Below, in pieces: positions 1 through 13,597 of a stretch of 64,000 nt of DNA. The first letter of the stretch is position 1. The number at the start of each line of letters is the position of its first letter. This DNA is from an uncultured Opitutia bacterium (GTDB lineage: Bacteria; Verrucomicrobiota; Verrucomicrobiia; Opitutales; Opitutaceae). The translations under genes were made by a program, and so were the position numbers. Under the pieces are notes generated by a model, which was given only the letters and a program-made list of their open reading frames with translations, did not search any database and had not been told where the DNA came from. Location of the stretch: NCBI GenBank assembly GCA_903840415.1, contig CAIMFY010000096.1:1-64000 (forward strand), read 5' to 3'.

Positions 1-1
1 C

Positions 2-364
<363 letters not shown>

Positions 365-414
365 GCAACCGCTCGTTACATCGCTTTCACTTTTAAAAAC
401 ACGGAGACAATAAA

Positions 415-4554
<4,140 letters not shown>

Positions 4555-4581
4555 GTAGATTTGTTGCCACTTAAGGATTTC

Positions 4582-4615
4582 GAAGCCGCGGATTAAATAT
4601 CCGCGGCTTCTTTTT
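4582..4615 (+). terminator. Rho-independent terminator of the rpoBC transcript
   Basis: A perfect 11-bp stem (gaagccgcgga, 4582-4592; tccgcggcttc, 4600-4610) with a 7-nt loop is followed by five Ts. It lies 27 bp after the rpoC stop and separates rpoBC from the rpsL operon. Confidence 0.9.
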
Positions 4616-4669
4616 GGTCAACTGACGCGGGTAACTTGTGAATAACTTCAGCTTGTCAGAATAAAGCGC

Positions 4670-4763
4670 GTCATCATTTTTGCCGTCCCTCCCGCCAAAA
4701 CTGCTTGTAGAGCTTAGCTCCATGTGGTTTTACGCCCGGTCTTTTCGACCGGGCGTTTTTTTT
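4670..4763 (+). ncRNA. Candidate small RNA or attenuated leader between two terminators
   Basis: Between the rpoC terminator and a second strong terminator (4733-4763) there are about 117 bp with no plausible gene. A weak promoter-like pair precedes it (ttgtga 4636-4641, 17 nt, gaataa 4659-4664). This would give a transcript of roughly 90 nt with a small gagc-tta-gctc stem and a terminator hairpin at its end. The only hard evidence is the second terminator, which needs something to terminate; read-through from rpoC is an equally simple explanation. Confidence 0.25.
4733..4763 (+). terminator. Second Rho-independent terminator upstream of rpsL
   Basis: A perfect 9-bp GC-rich stem (cgcccggtc, 4733-4741; gaccgggcg, 4747-4755) with a 5-nt loop is followed by eight Ts. 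The T-run is on the plus strand only, so it acts on rightward transcription. It is 118 bp after the first terminator. Confidence 0.85.
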
Positions 4764-4958
4764 GACTGCACGAAAGCCTGAGAAATTTTCGAAGAATGCG
4801 GAATTCTGCTTGAGTTCCATTCGCGCGGCGTAACGTTCAACCCTCTTTTCTCCCACTTTCACGCGCGATTAGCTTCGGCTGATGTGCGCTTTTTAGTTCG
4901 CGGCGCGGGTCCAAATCCCGCGTTTTCGCGAGTATCTCTACTTTTCGCCAAAAAGTTC

Positions 4959-4986
4959 TTGCTCAGCTTTCGGCGCAGGGTAGCGT
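4959..4986 (+). promoter_or_regulatory. Candidate promoter of the rpsL superoperon
   Basis: A sigma-70-like pair: ttgctc (4959-4964), 16-nt spacer, tagcgt (4981-4986). It is placed 49 bp before the rpsL ATG and after two terminators, where a new promoter is required. The match to consensus is only moderate. Bases 4764-4958 upstream show no gene and no clear motif. The stretch from the -10 to the ATG is pyrimidine-rich and has no Shine-Dalgarno sequence. Confidence 0.4.
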
Positions 4987-5034
4987 CTCACCTCTTTTCT
5001 CTAATTTTCTCTCCGTAACTCACTTTCTCCTCGT

Positions 5035-5415
5035 ATGCCGACCATCAACCAACTCGTGCGCAAAGGCCGTCGCAAAGTGCGCATCAAGTCGAAGTCTCCG
5101 GCTTTGGACGGCAACCCGTTCCGCCGTGGTGTTTGCGTGCAAGTCATGACTCGCACCCCGAAGAAGCCGAACTCCGCCATCCGTAAAGTCGCGAAGGTCC
5201 GTCTCACGAATGGCAACGAAGTCATCTCCTACATCCCCGACGAGGGTCACAATCTCCAGGAGCACTCGATTGTGCTCGTGCGCGGTGGGCGCGTGAAGGA
5301 TCTCCCCGGCGTTCGCTACCATATCGTCCGCGGCACGCTCGATGCCACCGGCGTCGAGAAGCGCCGTCGCTCCCGTTCCAAATACGGCGTCAAGCGTCCG
5401 AAGGCTGCCAAGTAA
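5035..5415 (+). CDS. rpsL: 30S ribosomal protein S12
   Basis: S12 of the decoding centre, 126 aa against about 124 in E. coli. The conserved loop [17 protein letters not shown] is present with K43/K44, and [13 protein letters not shown] contains the aspartate that is methylthiolated in many bacteria. The C-terminus [12 protein letters not shown] is standard. These loops are where streptomycin-resistance changes occur; here they look wild-type. It is the first gene of the str/S10/spc superoperon. The ATG has no Shine-Dalgarno sequence. Confidence 0.98.
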   Translation: MPTINQLVRKGRRKVRIKSKSPALDGNPFRRGVCVQVMTRTPKKPNSAIRKVAKVRLTNGNEVISYIPDEGHNLQEHSIVLVRGGRVKDLPGVRYHIVRGTLDATGVEKRRRSRSKYGVKRPKAAK

Positions 5416-5451
5416 TCCGCGTTTCTCATTTTCCTCTAATACCATTTCGTC

Positions 5452-5925
5452 ATGTCACGCCGTCACAGAGCAGAAAAACGCCAGACCGTCCCCGATGCCC
5501 GTTACAAGAGCCCGCTCGTGGCGCATCTCGTCAACGTCATCATGAAGAGCGGCAAAAAGAACCTTGCCCAGCGCATCGTTTACGGCGCCTTTGAAAAAGT
5601 TTCCGAGAAGCTTGAAAAGGGCGACCCAGTTGATCTGTTGCTCGGTGCGCTCGAGAATGCGCGTCCGCGCCTCGAGGTGAAGAGCCGCCGCGTCGGTGGT
5701 GCCACCTATCAGGTGCCGGTGGAAATTTCATTCGAGCGCCAAGAGTCGCTCGCGTTGCGCTGGATCGTTGATGCGGCCCACGGTCGCAAAGGTGTGACGA
5801 TGAAGGACGCCCTCGCGGCGGAAATCATCGATGCCTACAACAACACGGGTGGCGTCGTGAAGAAGAAGGAAGACACCCACAAGATGGCGCAGGCGAATCG
5901 CGCCTTCGCCCACTTGCGTTGGTAA
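5452..5925 (+). CDS. rpsG: 30S ribosomal protein S7
   Basis: S7, the primary assembly protein of the 3' domain of 16S rRNA, 157 aa (normal). Recognisable by [17 protein letters not shown], the [11 protein letters not shown] loop and the C-terminal [13 protein letters not shown]. It sits 36 bp after rpsL and 22 bp before fusA, the classical str order. No Shine-Dalgarno sequence is visible before the ATG (taccatttcgtc). Confidence 0.98.
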   Translation: MSRRHRAEKRQTVPDARYKSPLVAHLVNVIMKSGKKNLAQRIVYGAFEKVSEKLEKGDPVDLLLGALENARPRLEVKSRRVGGATYQVPVEISFERQESLALRWIVDAAHGRKGVTMKDALAAEIIDAYNNTGGVVKKKEDTHKMAQANRAFAHLRW

Positions 5926-5947
5926 GGTCAGTCTATCCGTTCCTTCC

Positions 5948-8143
5948 ATGTCTGCTTCCGCCGCACCTACCATCACTGTCGTCACTGACAAAGCGAAGAT
6001 TTCGCCTGTCAACTCGAAGGATCGTCCGTTCCCGCTCGAGTGGACGCGCAACATTGGCATCGCCGCACACATTGATGCCGGCAAGACGACGACTACCGAG
6101 CGCATTCTTTTCTACTCCGGCGCCGTCCATAAGATGGGCGAAGTCCACGAGGGCACCACGGTGACCGACTGGATGGAGCAGGAGCGCGAACGCGGCATAA
6201 CGATCACTGCGGCCGCCATTTCCTGCGCTTGGAATGCATCTTGGGGTCCTTGGAAGGGAATCAAGCAGCGCATCAATATCATCGACACTCCCGGCCACGT
6301 GGACTTCACCGCCGAGGTGGAGCGCTCGCTCCGCGTGCTCGACGGCGCCGTCGCCGTGTTTTGCGCGGTCGCCGGCGTGCAGCCCCAGTCCGAGACCGTT
6401 TGGCGCCAGGCCAACAAATACAAAGTTCCGCGCGTCGCCTTCATCAACAAGATGGATCGCACCGGCGCCGACTTCTTCCGCGCCGTCTCCGAGATGCGCG
6501 AGAAGCTCAAGGCCAACGCCCATCCGATCTTCCTGCCGATCGGCAAGGAAGAGAATTTCTCCGGCCTCATCGATCTCGTCCAAAATGTCGCCTACACGTT
6601 CGAAGAAGATCCGAACGATTTGCTCGGCATGAATCCGGCGACCATTCCGGTGCCGGAGAACATGGTCGCACAGACGAAGGAATACCGCGACAAGCTGATC
6701 GAAGCCGTATCTGATTTCGACGACGTCATCGCGGAAAAATATCTCAACGGCGAAGAGATTAGCGTGCCCGAGTTGCTGCTCGGTGTGCGCAAGGCGACGA
6801 TCTCGCTGCAGTTCACCGGCGTGATTCCCGGCTCGGCGTTCAAGAAGAAGGGCGTCCAGCGCCTCCTCGACTGCGTCGTGAATTTCCTGCCAAGCCCGAT
6901 CGACGTTCCGCCGATGCAGGGGCTCGACAGCGACGGCAAGACCGTCGAGGCTGTCGTCGACGACAAGGCCAAGATGTGCGGTCTCGCGTTCAAACTCTGG
7001 AACGATCCGTTTGTCGGCCGTCTGGTATTCTTCCGCGTCTACACCGGCAAGCTGCCGCGCGGCATGTCGCTCTATAATCCGCGCACCCGCCGCACCGAAC
7101 GCGTTTCGCGTCTCGTACTCATGCGCGCGATCGAGCGCGAGGAAATCGATTTGGCTTATTCGGGCGACATTTGCGCCGTCGTCGGCGTAAAGGACGTCAT
7201 TACTGGCGACACGCTGTGTGACGAAGATTTCGACATCCGACTCGAGCCGCCGTCGTTCCCGGAACCCGTCATCTCGATGTCGATCGAGCCGAACTCGAAG
7301 GCCGATCAGGAAAAGATGGGCACGGCGCTCCAACGCCTTGTTGCCGAGGATCCGACCCTGCGCGTCAAGACCGATCAGGACACCGGCCAAACCATTCTCG
7401 CCGGCATGGGCGAACTTCACCTCGACATCATTCGCGATCGGATGAAGCGCGAGTTCAAGGTCGAGGCCACCGCCGGCAAGCCACAGATTGCTTATCGCGA
7501 AACCGTCAAGAGCAAGGCTGATGGCGAGGGCAAATTCATCCGTCAGTCGGGCGGCAAGGGCCAATACGGTCACGTCTGCATCAAGATGGAGCCGGCAGTT
7601 AAAGGCACGGGCGTTGAAGTCATCAACGAAACCGTGGGTGGTTCTATTCCGAAAGAATTTATCAAGCCCGCTACCGAAGGTATTCTCGAAGGCGCCAACA
7701 ACGGCGTCGTCGCCGGCTTCCCCGTGGTCGACGTCATTATTAAGATCACGGATGGTTCGTTCCACGAAGTCGATTCGTCCGAACTTGCGTTCAAGATGGC
7801 CGGCATCTTCGCGTTTAAGGATGCGATGAAGAAGGCGACGCCGATTTTGCTCGAGCCGATTATGGCAGTCGAAGTCACCACGCCCGAAGAATACCAGGGC
7901 GACCTGATGGGTGACATCAACCGTCGCCGTGGCCAGATTCAGGGCATGGAGAACAAGGCTGGCGCGTGTATCATCACCGCGCACGTTCCGCTCGAATTGC
8001 TCTTCGGTTATGTCACCGACATCCGCTCACTTTCGAAGGGTCGCGCCAGCGCCGGTATCACGCCATCGCACTTTGAGCAGGTGCCGAATTCCCTCCTTGC
8101 CAAGATCGTCGAGACCAATGCTAAGGGTCCCGCCCGCACTTAA
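5948..8143 (+). CDS. fusA: Translation elongation factor G
   Basis: EF-G, the GTPase that drives translocation, 731 aa. G motifs in order: [12 protein letters not shown] (G1, K46), RGITIT (G2), DTPGHVDF (G3), [10 protein letters not shown] (G4). Domains II to V follow, ending in the domain [19 protein letters not shown]. The protein starts about 23 residues earlier than E. coli EF-G, with a poorly conserved Thr/Ser/Lys-rich leader. The ATG at 5948 is the first in frame after rpsG and I see no later ATG before the G1 motif. No tuf gene follows; rpsJ comes next. Confidence 0.97.
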   Translation: MSASAAPTITVVTDKAKISPVNSKDRPFPLEWTRNIGIAAHIDAGKTTTTERILFYSGAVHKMGEVHEGTTVTDWMEQERERGITITAAAISCAWNASWGPWKGIKQRINIIDTPGHVDFTAEVERSLRVLDGAVAVFCAVAGVQPQSETVWRQANKYKVPRVAFINKMDRTGADFFRAVSEMREKLKANAHPIFLPIGKEENFSGLIDLVQNVAYTFEEDPNDLLGMNPATIPVPENMVAQTKEYRDKLIEAVSDFDDVIAEKYLNGEEISVPELLLGVRKATISLQFTGVIPGSAFKKKGVQRLLDCVVNFLPSPIDVPPMQGLDSDGKTVEAVVDDKAKMCGLAFKLWNDPFVGRLVFFRVYTGKLPRGMSLYNPRTRRTERVSRLVLMRAIEREEIDLAYSGDICAVVGVKDVITGDTLCDEDFDIRLEPPSFPEPVISMSIEPNSKADQEKMGTALQRLVAEDPTLRVKTDQDTGQTILAGMGELHLDIIRDRMKREFKVEATAGKPQIAYRETVKSKADGEGKFIRQSGGKGQYGHVCIKMEPAVKGTGVEVINETVGGSIPKEFIKPATEGILEGANNGVVAGFPVVDVIIKITDGSFHEVDSSELAFKMAGIFAFKDAMKKATPILLEPIMAVEVTTPEEYQGDLMGDINRRRGQIQGMENKAGACIITAHVPLELLFGYVTDIRSLSKGRASAGITPSHFEQVPNSLLAKIVETNAKGPART

Positions 8144-8163
8144 ACCTTCGTTCTTTTTTCATT

Positions 8164-8472
8164 ATGAAAGGCCAGCGCATCCGCATCAAACTCCAGGGCT
8201 TCGACTATCGCGTCATCGATCAGTCAGCTCAGGACATCGTCGAGACCGCCAAGCGCTCTGGCGCCCGCGTCTCCGGCCCCATCCCGTTGCCGACGCGCAT
8301 CGAGAAGCTTTCCGTCAATCGCTCCCCGCACGTCGACAAGAAGTCCATGGAGCAATTCGAGACGCGCACGCACAAGCGTCTCATCGATATCATCGAGCCC
8401 ACCGCGCAAACGGTGGACGAGCTCAAGAAACTCAACCTCCCGTCCGGCGTAGATATCACCATCAACGTCTAA
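8164..8472 (+). CDS. rpsJ: 30S ribosomal protein S10
   Basis: S10/NusE, 102 aa, in the 30S head; in other bacteria it also joins antitermination complexes. The family signature is clear: [13 protein letters not shown], then [29 protein letters not shown] and THKRLIDI. It follows fusA after 20 bp with no promoter or terminator between, so the str and S10 clusters look like one transcription unit. The ATG is preceded by ttttttcatt with no Shine-Dalgarno sequence. Confidence 0.98.
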   Translation: MKGQRIRIKLQGFDYRVIDQSAQDIVETAKRSGARVSGPIPLPTRIEKLSVNRSPHVDKKSMEQFETRTHKRLIDIIEPTAQTVDELKKLNLPSGVDITINV

Positions 8473-8509
8473 ACTTTAACTTTTCAGTCCATCGTTAGCA
8501 GTTGCCTGT

Positions 8510-8525
8510 GTGCCGCCCGCGGCAC
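8510..8525 (+). other. GC-rich hairpin between rpsJ and rplC
   Basis: The 110-bp gap between rpsJ and rplC is long for this operon. It holds a perfect 6-bp stem (gtgccg / cggcac) with a cccg loop and outer cctg/cagg complementarity. There is no T-run, so it is not an intrinsic terminator. It could be an RNA-processing or translational-control structure, but nothing in the sequence shows which. Confidence 0.4.
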
Positions 8526-8582
8526 CGCCAGGTTTCATCTAATGTAGGTCTCAAACGGAAACCTCCACCTACCACTTAGCCC

Positions 8583-9317
8583 ATGATCTCATCCCTTCTC
8601 GGCAAGAAGATCGGAATGACGCAGGTCTACGACGCTCAAAACGTCCTGATCCCCGTCACCGTGGTCGAAGCCGGACCCTGTTCAGTGGTCCAGGTTAAGA
8701 CTGTCGAAACCGACGGCTACCATGCCGTGCAAATCGGTTTTTCGACTAAGAAATCTAAAAACGCCAGTGCGGCCGAACTCGCTCACGCGAAGAAAGCCAA
8801 TCTCGACTACGCTCCCCGCGTGCTCAGCGAAGTACGCCTCGAAGCGGCTTCGACGCTCAAGGTCGGCGATGTCGTCACCGTCGCCGCCTTCTCCGAAGGC
8901 ATGCTCGTTGACGTCAGCGGCATCACTAAGGGCAAAGGTTTCCAAGGTGTCGTGCGCCGCTTCCGCGTCGCCGGCGGCCCCGCCGCCCACGGCTCGATGT
9001 TCCACCGCCGCATCGGCTCGGTCGGCATGCGCCAGACTCCCGGTCGTGTGTGGAAAAACCAACGCATGCCCGGTCACATGGGCAGCGAATCGCGCACCGT
9101 GCAGAATCTGCGCGTCGTGAAAATTATCGCCGACAAGAATCTCATCCTCGTTAAAGGTGCGATTCCCGGTGCCAATGGTGACGATGTCGTCGTCCGCTCC
9201 GCTATCAAGGGCCAGTGGGCACTACCGGTCGTCGCCGCTCCGGCGCCCGCCGCTGGTGCCAAGCCCGCCGCGAAACCGGCCGCGAAACCCGCTGCCGCCC
9301 CGGCCGCGAAGAAATAA
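8583..9317 (+). CDS. rplC: 50S ribosomal protein L3
   Basis: L3, an early 50S assembly protein whose loop reaches the peptidyl transferase centre. The core contains LLGKKIGMTQVYD, GKGFQGVVRRF and the loop GSVGMRQTPGRVWKNQRMPGHMG. The protein is 244 aa; the family core ends near residue 212. The last ~30 residues are a low-complexity Ala/Pro/Lys tail with repeated KPAAKPAA units, likely disordered. It is followed after 17 bp by rplD. No Shine-Dalgarno sequence precedes the ATG. Confidence 0.97.
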   Translation: MISSLLGKKIGMTQVYDAQNVLIPVTVVEAGPCSVVQVKTVETDGYHAVQIGFSTKKSKNASAAELAHAKKANLDYAPRVLSEVRLEAASTLKVGDVVTVAAFSEGMLVDVSGITKGKGFQGVVRRFRVAGGPAAHGSMFHRRIGSVGMRQTPGRVWKNQRMPGHMGSESRTVQNLRVVKIIADKNLILVKGAIPGANGDDVVVRSAIKGQWALPVVAAPAPAAGAKPAAKPAAKPAAAPAAKK

Positions 9318-9334
9318 TCCGGAGACACCCAGCC

Positions 9335-9970
9335 ATGAAACTCACCGTATTTAGCTCCGACGGCACGACCAGCAGCGAACAAGAATTCGCCGGTCTTCCG
9401 ACCTTCGAAGGCGACAAGGGCCTCCAAGCCGTGAAGGAAGTCATCGTCGCCATCAACGCCAACAACCGCCAAGGCACGCACTCGACGAAGACTCGTGGCG
9501 AAGTCCGTGGTGGTGGCAAAAAGCCGTGGCGCCAGAAAGGCACTGGTCGCGCCCGCGCCGGCTCCATTCGTTCACCACTGTGGTCTGGCGGCGGTGTCGT
9601 GTTCGGCCCGAAGCCCCGCGACTACTCCAAGAAAATCAATGACAAGGTAAAGTCGCTCGCGTTCAGCCGCGCGCTCTTCGATCGCGCCTCCGCCGGCGAG
9701 ATCGCCGTCATCGAGCAGTTCTCGGTTCCGCAACCGAAGACGAAGCTCGTGGACGTAATCGTCGGCCGCATCGCACCGAAGGGGAAAATCCTCCTCGTCG
9801 ACGCACCGCATACCGCCGAGCACGCCCGGGCCGCCCGCAACATCGAGCGCGTTTCCCTGCAGGACGCCTCGAAGCTCAACACCCTCGATCTCGCGCAATA
9901 CAAGAAAATCATCGTCAGCACCAAGGCGCTCGATGCGATCCTCGCCCGCGTCAACGGAGGGAAAAACTGA
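9335..9970 (+). CDS. rplD: 50S ribosomal protein L4
   Basis: L4, 211 aa, lines the exit tunnel and in E. coli also represses the S10 operon. The long extended loop is recognisable ([25 protein letters not shown]) and the globular domain follows. The reading frame is open well upstream inside rplC, but the ATG at 9335 is chosen because a GGAG lies about 11 bases before it and because [10 protein letters not shown] fits the family N-terminus. The stop overlaps the rplW start by one base (TGATG). Confidence 0.97.
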   Translation: MKLTVFSSDGTTSSEQEFAGLPTFEGDKGLQAVKEVIVAINANNRQGTHSTKTRGEVRGGGKKPWRQKGTGRARAGSIRSPLWSGGGVVFGPKPRDYSKKINDKVKSLAFSRALFDRASAGEIAVIEQFSVPQPKTKLVDVIVGRIAPKGKILLVDAPHTAEHARAARNIERVSLQDASKLNTLDLAQYKKIIVSTKALDAILARVNGGKN

Positions 9971-10251
9971 TGCAAGCCGACAAAGTCCTCAAACTCGTTC
10001 GCCTCACGGAAAAAGCCAGCAAGCTCAGCTCCGAGCTCGGCCAATATACGTTCGAGGTTTTCAAATCCGCGAACAAGCACCAGATCGCCCAGGCCGTCGA
10101 GCAGACCTTCAAGGTTACCGTCCGCCGCGTGAACACCCAGATCTACCGCGGTAAAAACAAAAAGAGCCGCCAAGGCCGCCCGAGCATCGGTTCCGACTAC
10201 AAGAAGGCGATCGTGACGCTCAAAGCCGGCGACAAAATCGAGCTCGTCTAA
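9970..10251 (+). CDS. rplW: 50S ribosomal protein L23
   Basis: L23, 93 aa, sits at the tunnel exit, where SRP and trigger factor dock. Family features are [38 protein letters not shown] and [16 protein letters not shown]. Start and rplD stop overlap as TGATG, implying translational coupling. A strong Shine-Dalgarno (GGAGG) lies inside the end of rplD, one of the few in this cluster. Confidence 0.97.
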   Translation: MQADKVLKLVRLTEKASKLSSELGQYTFEVFKSANKHQIAQAVEQTFKVTVRRVNTQIYRGKNKKSRQGRPSIGSDYKKAIVTLKAGDKIELV

Positions 10252-10281
10252 TCGCGCCCGACACCACGGAGAAACTCCACC

Positions 10282-11148
10282 ATGCCAATTAAATCTTACC
10301 GCCCGCTCACGCCCTCCGGCCGCTTCACCTCCCTCAACATGGAGGCCGGCCTCTCGAAGGAGCGCCCCGAGCGCAAGCTCACCACCAACAAGCACAAGAG
10401 TGGCGGCCGCAATGTCTATGGCCGCGTCACCTCCCGTCATCGCGGCGGCGGTCACAAGCAGCTCTACCGCATCATCGACTTCAAGCGTTCGATCCTCGAC
10501 ATGCCGGCCAGGGTGCAGGCCATCGAGTATGATCCGAACCGCTCGGCCAATATCGCCCTCGTCGCCTACAGTGACGGCGTGAAGACCTACATCATCGCGC
10601 CCAAAGGCCTGAAGGCCGGCGATACGATCTTTGCGTCCGACAAGGCGACGACGAACGACTTCAACGTCGGCAACAATTTCCCGCTCTCGATCATCCCGCC
10701 CTCGACGCTCGTTCACTGTGTCGAGCTGATCCCGGGTCGTGGTGCGCAGATTGCGCGCTGTGCCGGCACCAGCCTCGAACTCGTCGCCATCGAAGGCGAT
10801 TCCGCCACGCTCAAGATGCCGTCCGGCGAACTCCGCCGCGTGCACGCCCGCTGCCGCGCCACCATCGGTGAGGTCGGCAACGGCGATCATAACCAACAGT
10901 CGCTCGGCAAAGCTGGCCGCAACCGCTGGCTCGGCGTTCGCCCGCAGTCTCGCGGTATGGCCCGCAATCCCGTCGATCACCCCAACGGCGGTGGTCAGGG
11001 CAAGTCCAAGGGTGGTGGCGGTCGCCAGCATCTTGTCTCGCCGTGGGGCCAGCTCGCGAAGGGTTTTGTCACCCGCCGCCGCTCGAAGCTCTCCAACTCC
11101 TCGATCATCGTCCACCACAACGGCCGCAAGCCGCGTGGCCAAAAGTAA
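10282..11148 (+). CDS. rplB: 50S ribosomal protein L2
   Basis: L2, 288 aa against ~273 usually, needed for subunit association and peptidyl transfer. RNA-binding and C-terminal segments are clear (GGGHKQLYRIIDFKR, LIPGRGAQIARCAGTS, GKAGRNRWLGVRP). The normally near-invariant segment NPVDHPHGGGEG reads NPVDHPNGGGQG here, with N235 in place of the second histidine; the essential histidine after the aspartate (H233) is retained. A GGAG precedes the ATG at about 13 bases. Spacing to rpsS is 27 bp. Confidence 0.97.
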   Translation: MPIKSYRPLTPSGRFTSLNMEAGLSKERPERKLTTNKHKSGGRNVYGRVTSRHRGGGHKQLYRIIDFKRSILDMPARVQAIEYDPNRSANIALVAYSDGVKTYIIAPKGLKAGDTIFASDKATTNDFNVGNNFPLSIIPPSTLVHCVELIPGRGAQIARCAGTSLELVAIEGDSATLKMPSGELRRVHARCRATIGEVGNGDHNQQSLGKAGRNRWLGVRPQSRGMARNPVDHPNGGGQGKSKGGGGRQHLVSPWGQLAKGFVTRRRSKLSNSSIIVHHNGRKPRGQK

Positions 11149-11175
11149 CCCGGCCCCCTTTTCTTTCGAACCACC

Positions 11176-11451
11176 ATGGCACGTTCCATCAAAAAAGGCT
11201 TCTTCGTTGACTTCCACCTGCTCGAAAAAATCGAGAAGGCGGTCAAGTCCGGCGCCAAGAAACCCATCCAGACCTGGTCCCGCCGCTCGACGATCACGCC
11301 CGATTTCATCGGCCACACGTTCAGCGTCCACAACGGCAAGATCTTCACCGCCGTTTACGTCACCGAGAACATGGTCGGCCACAAACTCGGCGAGTTTGCC
11401 CCGACGCGCACATTCAAGTCGCACGGCGGCATGACGCGCAAGGAAATCTAA
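11176..11451 (+). CDS. rpsS: 30S ribosomal protein S19
   Basis: S19, 91 aa, in the 30S head beside S13. Signature residues: [12 protein letters not shown], then [28 protein letters not shown] and [18 protein letters not shown]. Normal length. In nearly all bacteria rplV follows directly; here a signal-peptide protein gene is inserted 24 bp downstream. Start context is cgaaccaccATG with no Shine-Dalgarno sequence. Confidence 0.98.
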   Translation: MARSIKKGFFVDFHLLEKIEKAVKSGAKKPIQTWSRRSTITPDFIGHTFSVHNGKIFTAVYVTENMVGHKLGEFAPTRTFKSHGGMTRKEI

Positions 11452-11475
11452 GTTCTCTCCCGCCCCGCTCCTCCG

Positions 11476-11802
11476 ATGCTCCGTCGTATCCTCCAGTCCA
11501 GCCTCCTCGCGCTCGTCGCCGCCACGCCGTTCACGGCGCGCGCTGCGTCCACGGCCGGCTCGCTCGAGGTCGTCGCGGTGCAACCGGCACGCGTCGCGGA
11601 TCTCGTTCTGCTCGGTCACGGCTTCGATGCCGGTCTCCGTCAGGGCATGGTCTGCCGCGTCACGCGCGGCACGACGAATATCGCCGAGATTCTCCTCGTC
11701 GAAGTCCGCCCGACCTGCTGCGCCGCGCTCATCACGAGCCTCGCGCCTAAGGAGTCCATCCACGCCGGCGATGTCGCCGCGCTCAAGATTCTCAAAACCT
11801 AA
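11476..11802 (+). CDS. Small secreted protein inside the S10 operon, function unknown
   Basis: A 108-aa protein with a clear signal peptide: MLRRILQSS, a hydrophobic LLALVAATPF core and a likely cleavage after ARAAS near residue 24. The mature part is about 85 residues, all-beta in appearance, with a pattern (V..VQPARVADLVLL, GLRQGMVCRVTR, IAEILLVEVRP, IHAGDVAALK) that resembles the small barrel at the end of FlgT-type and related envelope proteins. Two adjacent cysteines (TCC) are present. It lies between rpsS and rplV on the same strand, 24 bp after rpsS and 85 bp before rplV, so it must be transcribed with the ribosomal genes. The fold assignment is inference; the cellular role is unknown. 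Confidence 0.75.
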   Translation: MLRRILQSSLLALVAATPFTARAASTAGSLEVVAVQPARVADLVLLGHGFDAGLRQGMVCRVTRGTTNIAEILLVEVRPTCCAALITSLAPKESIHAGDVAALKILKT

Positions 11803-11887
11803 ATCACGAACCAACCAAAAGGGTAGGGCACGACTCCGGTCCCGCCACTATCGCCGAACCGAAAAATTCGGAATCCTCACCACCACC

Positions 11888-12229
11888 ATGGAAGTCCAAG
11901 CCCTCACTCGCTACGCGAGAATGTCGCCCAAGAAAATGCGCGACATCTCCCGCATCATCCAAGGCCGCAAGGCCGTGGAAGCCGTCGATTACCTCGCGCT
12001 GATTCCGCGCAAGTCGGCGAAGTTGATCGCGAAAACGCTCAAGAGTGCGATCGCAAATGCGGAGAACAACAACAACCTCTCCGCCGACAGCCTCACCGTG
12101 AAACTCGCGCTCATCGAATGCGGCCCGGTGTTGAAGCGCTTTAAGGCCGGCGCCCGCGGCACCGCGATGCCCCGCCGCAAGAAGATGTCGCACATCCGCA
12201 TCGTCCTCTCCGACGGCCAATCCAACTAA
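11888..12229 (+). CDS. rplV: 50S ribosomal protein L22
   Basis: L22, 113 aa, another exit-tunnel protein. Family segments: ALTRYARMSPKKMRDISRIIQGRK, IANAENNNNLSADSL and the tunnel hairpin GPVLKRFKAGARGTAMPRRKKMSHIRIVL. The frame is open further upstream, but the ATG at 11888 gives the canonical N-terminus (MEVQALTRYARMSPKK) and is preceded by the local caccaccacc context. The 85-bp leader carries a short ccgaa/ttcgg stem. Confidence 0.96.
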   Translation: MEVQALTRYARMSPKKMRDISRIIQGRKAVEAVDYLALIPRKSAKLIAKTLKSAIANAENNNNLSADSLTVKLALIECGPVLKRFKAGARGTAMPRRKKMSHIRIVLSDGQSN

Positions 12230-12238
12230 CTTACTTCC

Positions 12239-12871
12239 ATGGGCCAAAAAACCAACCCGATCGGCTTCCGTCTCGCCGTCCGCCGCAACTGGCAGTCCCG
12301 CTGGTATGCCAGCAAGAAAGATTTTCCGAAGCTCCTCGCCGAAGATCAACTCATCCGCACGAAGCTGATGGAGAAGCTCAAGCAGGCGTCCGTGCCCCGC
12401 ATTTTCATTGAGCGCGCGTCAAACCGCGTCCGCGTTAAGATTTACACCGCCCGCCCTGGCATCGTCATCGGCCGCAAGGGTCAGGAAATCGAGAAGATCA
12501 AAGAAGAGCTCTCGAAGCTCACCGGCAAAGAGATCCTGCTCGACATTCAGGAAGTGAAGAAGCCTGAGATCGAGGCCGCACTCGTGGCCGAGAACGTCGC
12601 GCTCCAGCTCGAGCGCCGCATCGCATTCCGCCGCGCCATGAAGAAGGCCGTGGAAATGGCCATGGCGCTCGGCGCCGAGGGCATCCGTATCCAGTGCTCC
12701 GGCCGCCTCGGTGGCGCGGACATCGCCCGCCGTGAGTGGCAGCGCAAGGGCCGCGTGCCGTTGCACACGCTCCGCGAGAACATCGACTACGGCTTCGCGG
12801 AAGCGCTGACCGTCTACGGCAAGATTGGTATCAAGTGCTGGATCTGCAAAAAAGAAGCCGACAACAACTGA
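12239..12871 (+). CDS. rpsC: 30S ribosomal protein S3
   Basis: S3, 210 aa, at the mRNA entry tunnel. [20 protein letters not shown] is the canonical start. The KH domain carries [18 protein letters not shown], and the C-terminal domain has [20 protein letters not shown]. Nine bases separate it from rplV. No Shine-Dalgarno sequence is visible (acttacttccATG). The C-terminus ends soon after the core ([10 protein letters not shown]), with no extended tail. Confidence 0.97.
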   Translation: MGQKTNPIGFRLAVRRNWQSRWYASKKDFPKLLAEDQLIRTKLMEKLKQASVPRIFIERASNRVRVKIYTARPGIVIGRKGQEIEKIKEELSKLTGKEILLDIQEVKKPEIEAALVAENVALQLERRIAFRRAMKKAVEMAMALGAEGIRIQCSGRLGGADIARREWQRKGRVPLHTLRENIDYGFAEALTVYGKIGIKCWICKKEADNN

Positions 12872-12913
12872 GTCGCGTCCGCGCGCATTTTCCAAAACTA
12901 GGAGCACACTCCC

Positions 12914-13339
12914 ATGGCAGCAATTTCACCCGCCCGCACCAAATACCGCAAGTCGATGAAAGGCTCGCGCGCTGGCAACGCCAAGCGCGGCAACACCCTC
13001 GCCTTCGGCGAATTCGGCCTTCAGTCGCTCACCCGCGGACCCATGTCCGGCCAGCAAATCGAGGCGGCCCGCGTCACCATTTCGCGCCACCTCAAGCGCA
13101 AGGGCAAACTCTGGATCCGCGTGTTCCCGCACAAGCCCATCACGAAGAAGCCCGCCGAAGTGCGCATGGGCCAGGGCAAGGGTCCGGTCGAATATTACGT
13201 CGCCGTCATCAAACCCGGCGCCGTCCTCTTCGAACTCGCCGGCGTGCCGCTGACCGTCGCCAAGGAGGCCTTCCGCCTCGCCGACGCGAAGCTCCCCTTC
13301 CACTGCCGCTTCATCCAGCGCGAGACCTTCGCCGACTGA
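12914..13339 (+). CDS. rplP: 50S ribosomal protein L16
   Basis: L16, 141 aa, near the A-site tRNA elbow. Signature: [64 protein letters not shown] lies about 9 bases upstream of the ATG, so this start is Shine-Dalgarno-supported. It is followed by rpmC after 22 bp. Confidence 0.97.
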   Translation: MAAISPARTKYRKSMKGSRAGNAKRGNTLAFGEFGLQSLTRGPMSGQQIEAARVTISRHLKRKGKLWIRVFPHKPITKKPAEVRMGQGKGPVEYYVAVIKPGAVLFELAGVPLTVAKEAFRLADAKLPFHCRFIQRETFAD

Positions 13340-13361
13340 TAACTTTCCAAAACGTCCTGTC

Positions 13362-13571
13362 ATGACTTCCAAAGAAATCCGCGATCTCTCGCCCGCCGAG
13401 ATCACAACCAAGATTCGCGAGTCCCGCGAATCCCTCCTCCAGCTGCGCCTGCGCAAGCAGACCGGCCAGGTCGAGAAGACCCACGAGATCCGCACGCTCC
13501 GCAAGGACATCGCCCGCCTCGAGACGATCCAAAACCAAAAGAAAAGCAAAGTTGCCGTCGTCGCTGCCTGA
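13362..13571 (+). CDS. rpmC: 50S ribosomal protein L29
   Basis: L29, 69 aa, a two-helix protein at the tunnel exit next to L23. Segments [41 protein letters not shown] match the family. It occupies the usual rplP-rpmC-rpsQ position. No Shine-Dalgarno sequence precedes it. Confidence 0.96.
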   Translation: MTSKEIRDLSPAEITTKIRESRESLLQLRLRKQTGQVEKTHEIRTLRKDIARLETIQNQKKSKVAVVAA

Positions 13572-13597
13572 GCGTCCGGTTCAATTAATCACCCACC

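Noticed and set aside
4674-4862. 62-codon minus-strand frame in the rpoC-rpsL gap
   Set aside because: It reads through the plus-strand terminator hairpin and has no homology or ribosome-binding site.
5933-7984. 683-codon minus-strand frame opposite fusA
   Set aside because: Shadow of fusA; no domain, no start signal, and fusA is unmistakable.
8500-8582. rpsJ-rplC gap as a terminator or riboswitch
   Set aside because: A hairpin is present but there is no T-run and no known aptamer pattern.
9622-11814. 730-codon minus-strand frame spanning rplD to rpsS
   Set aside because: Crosses several well-identified ribosomal genes in antisense; Asp/Glu/Arg-rich without motifs.
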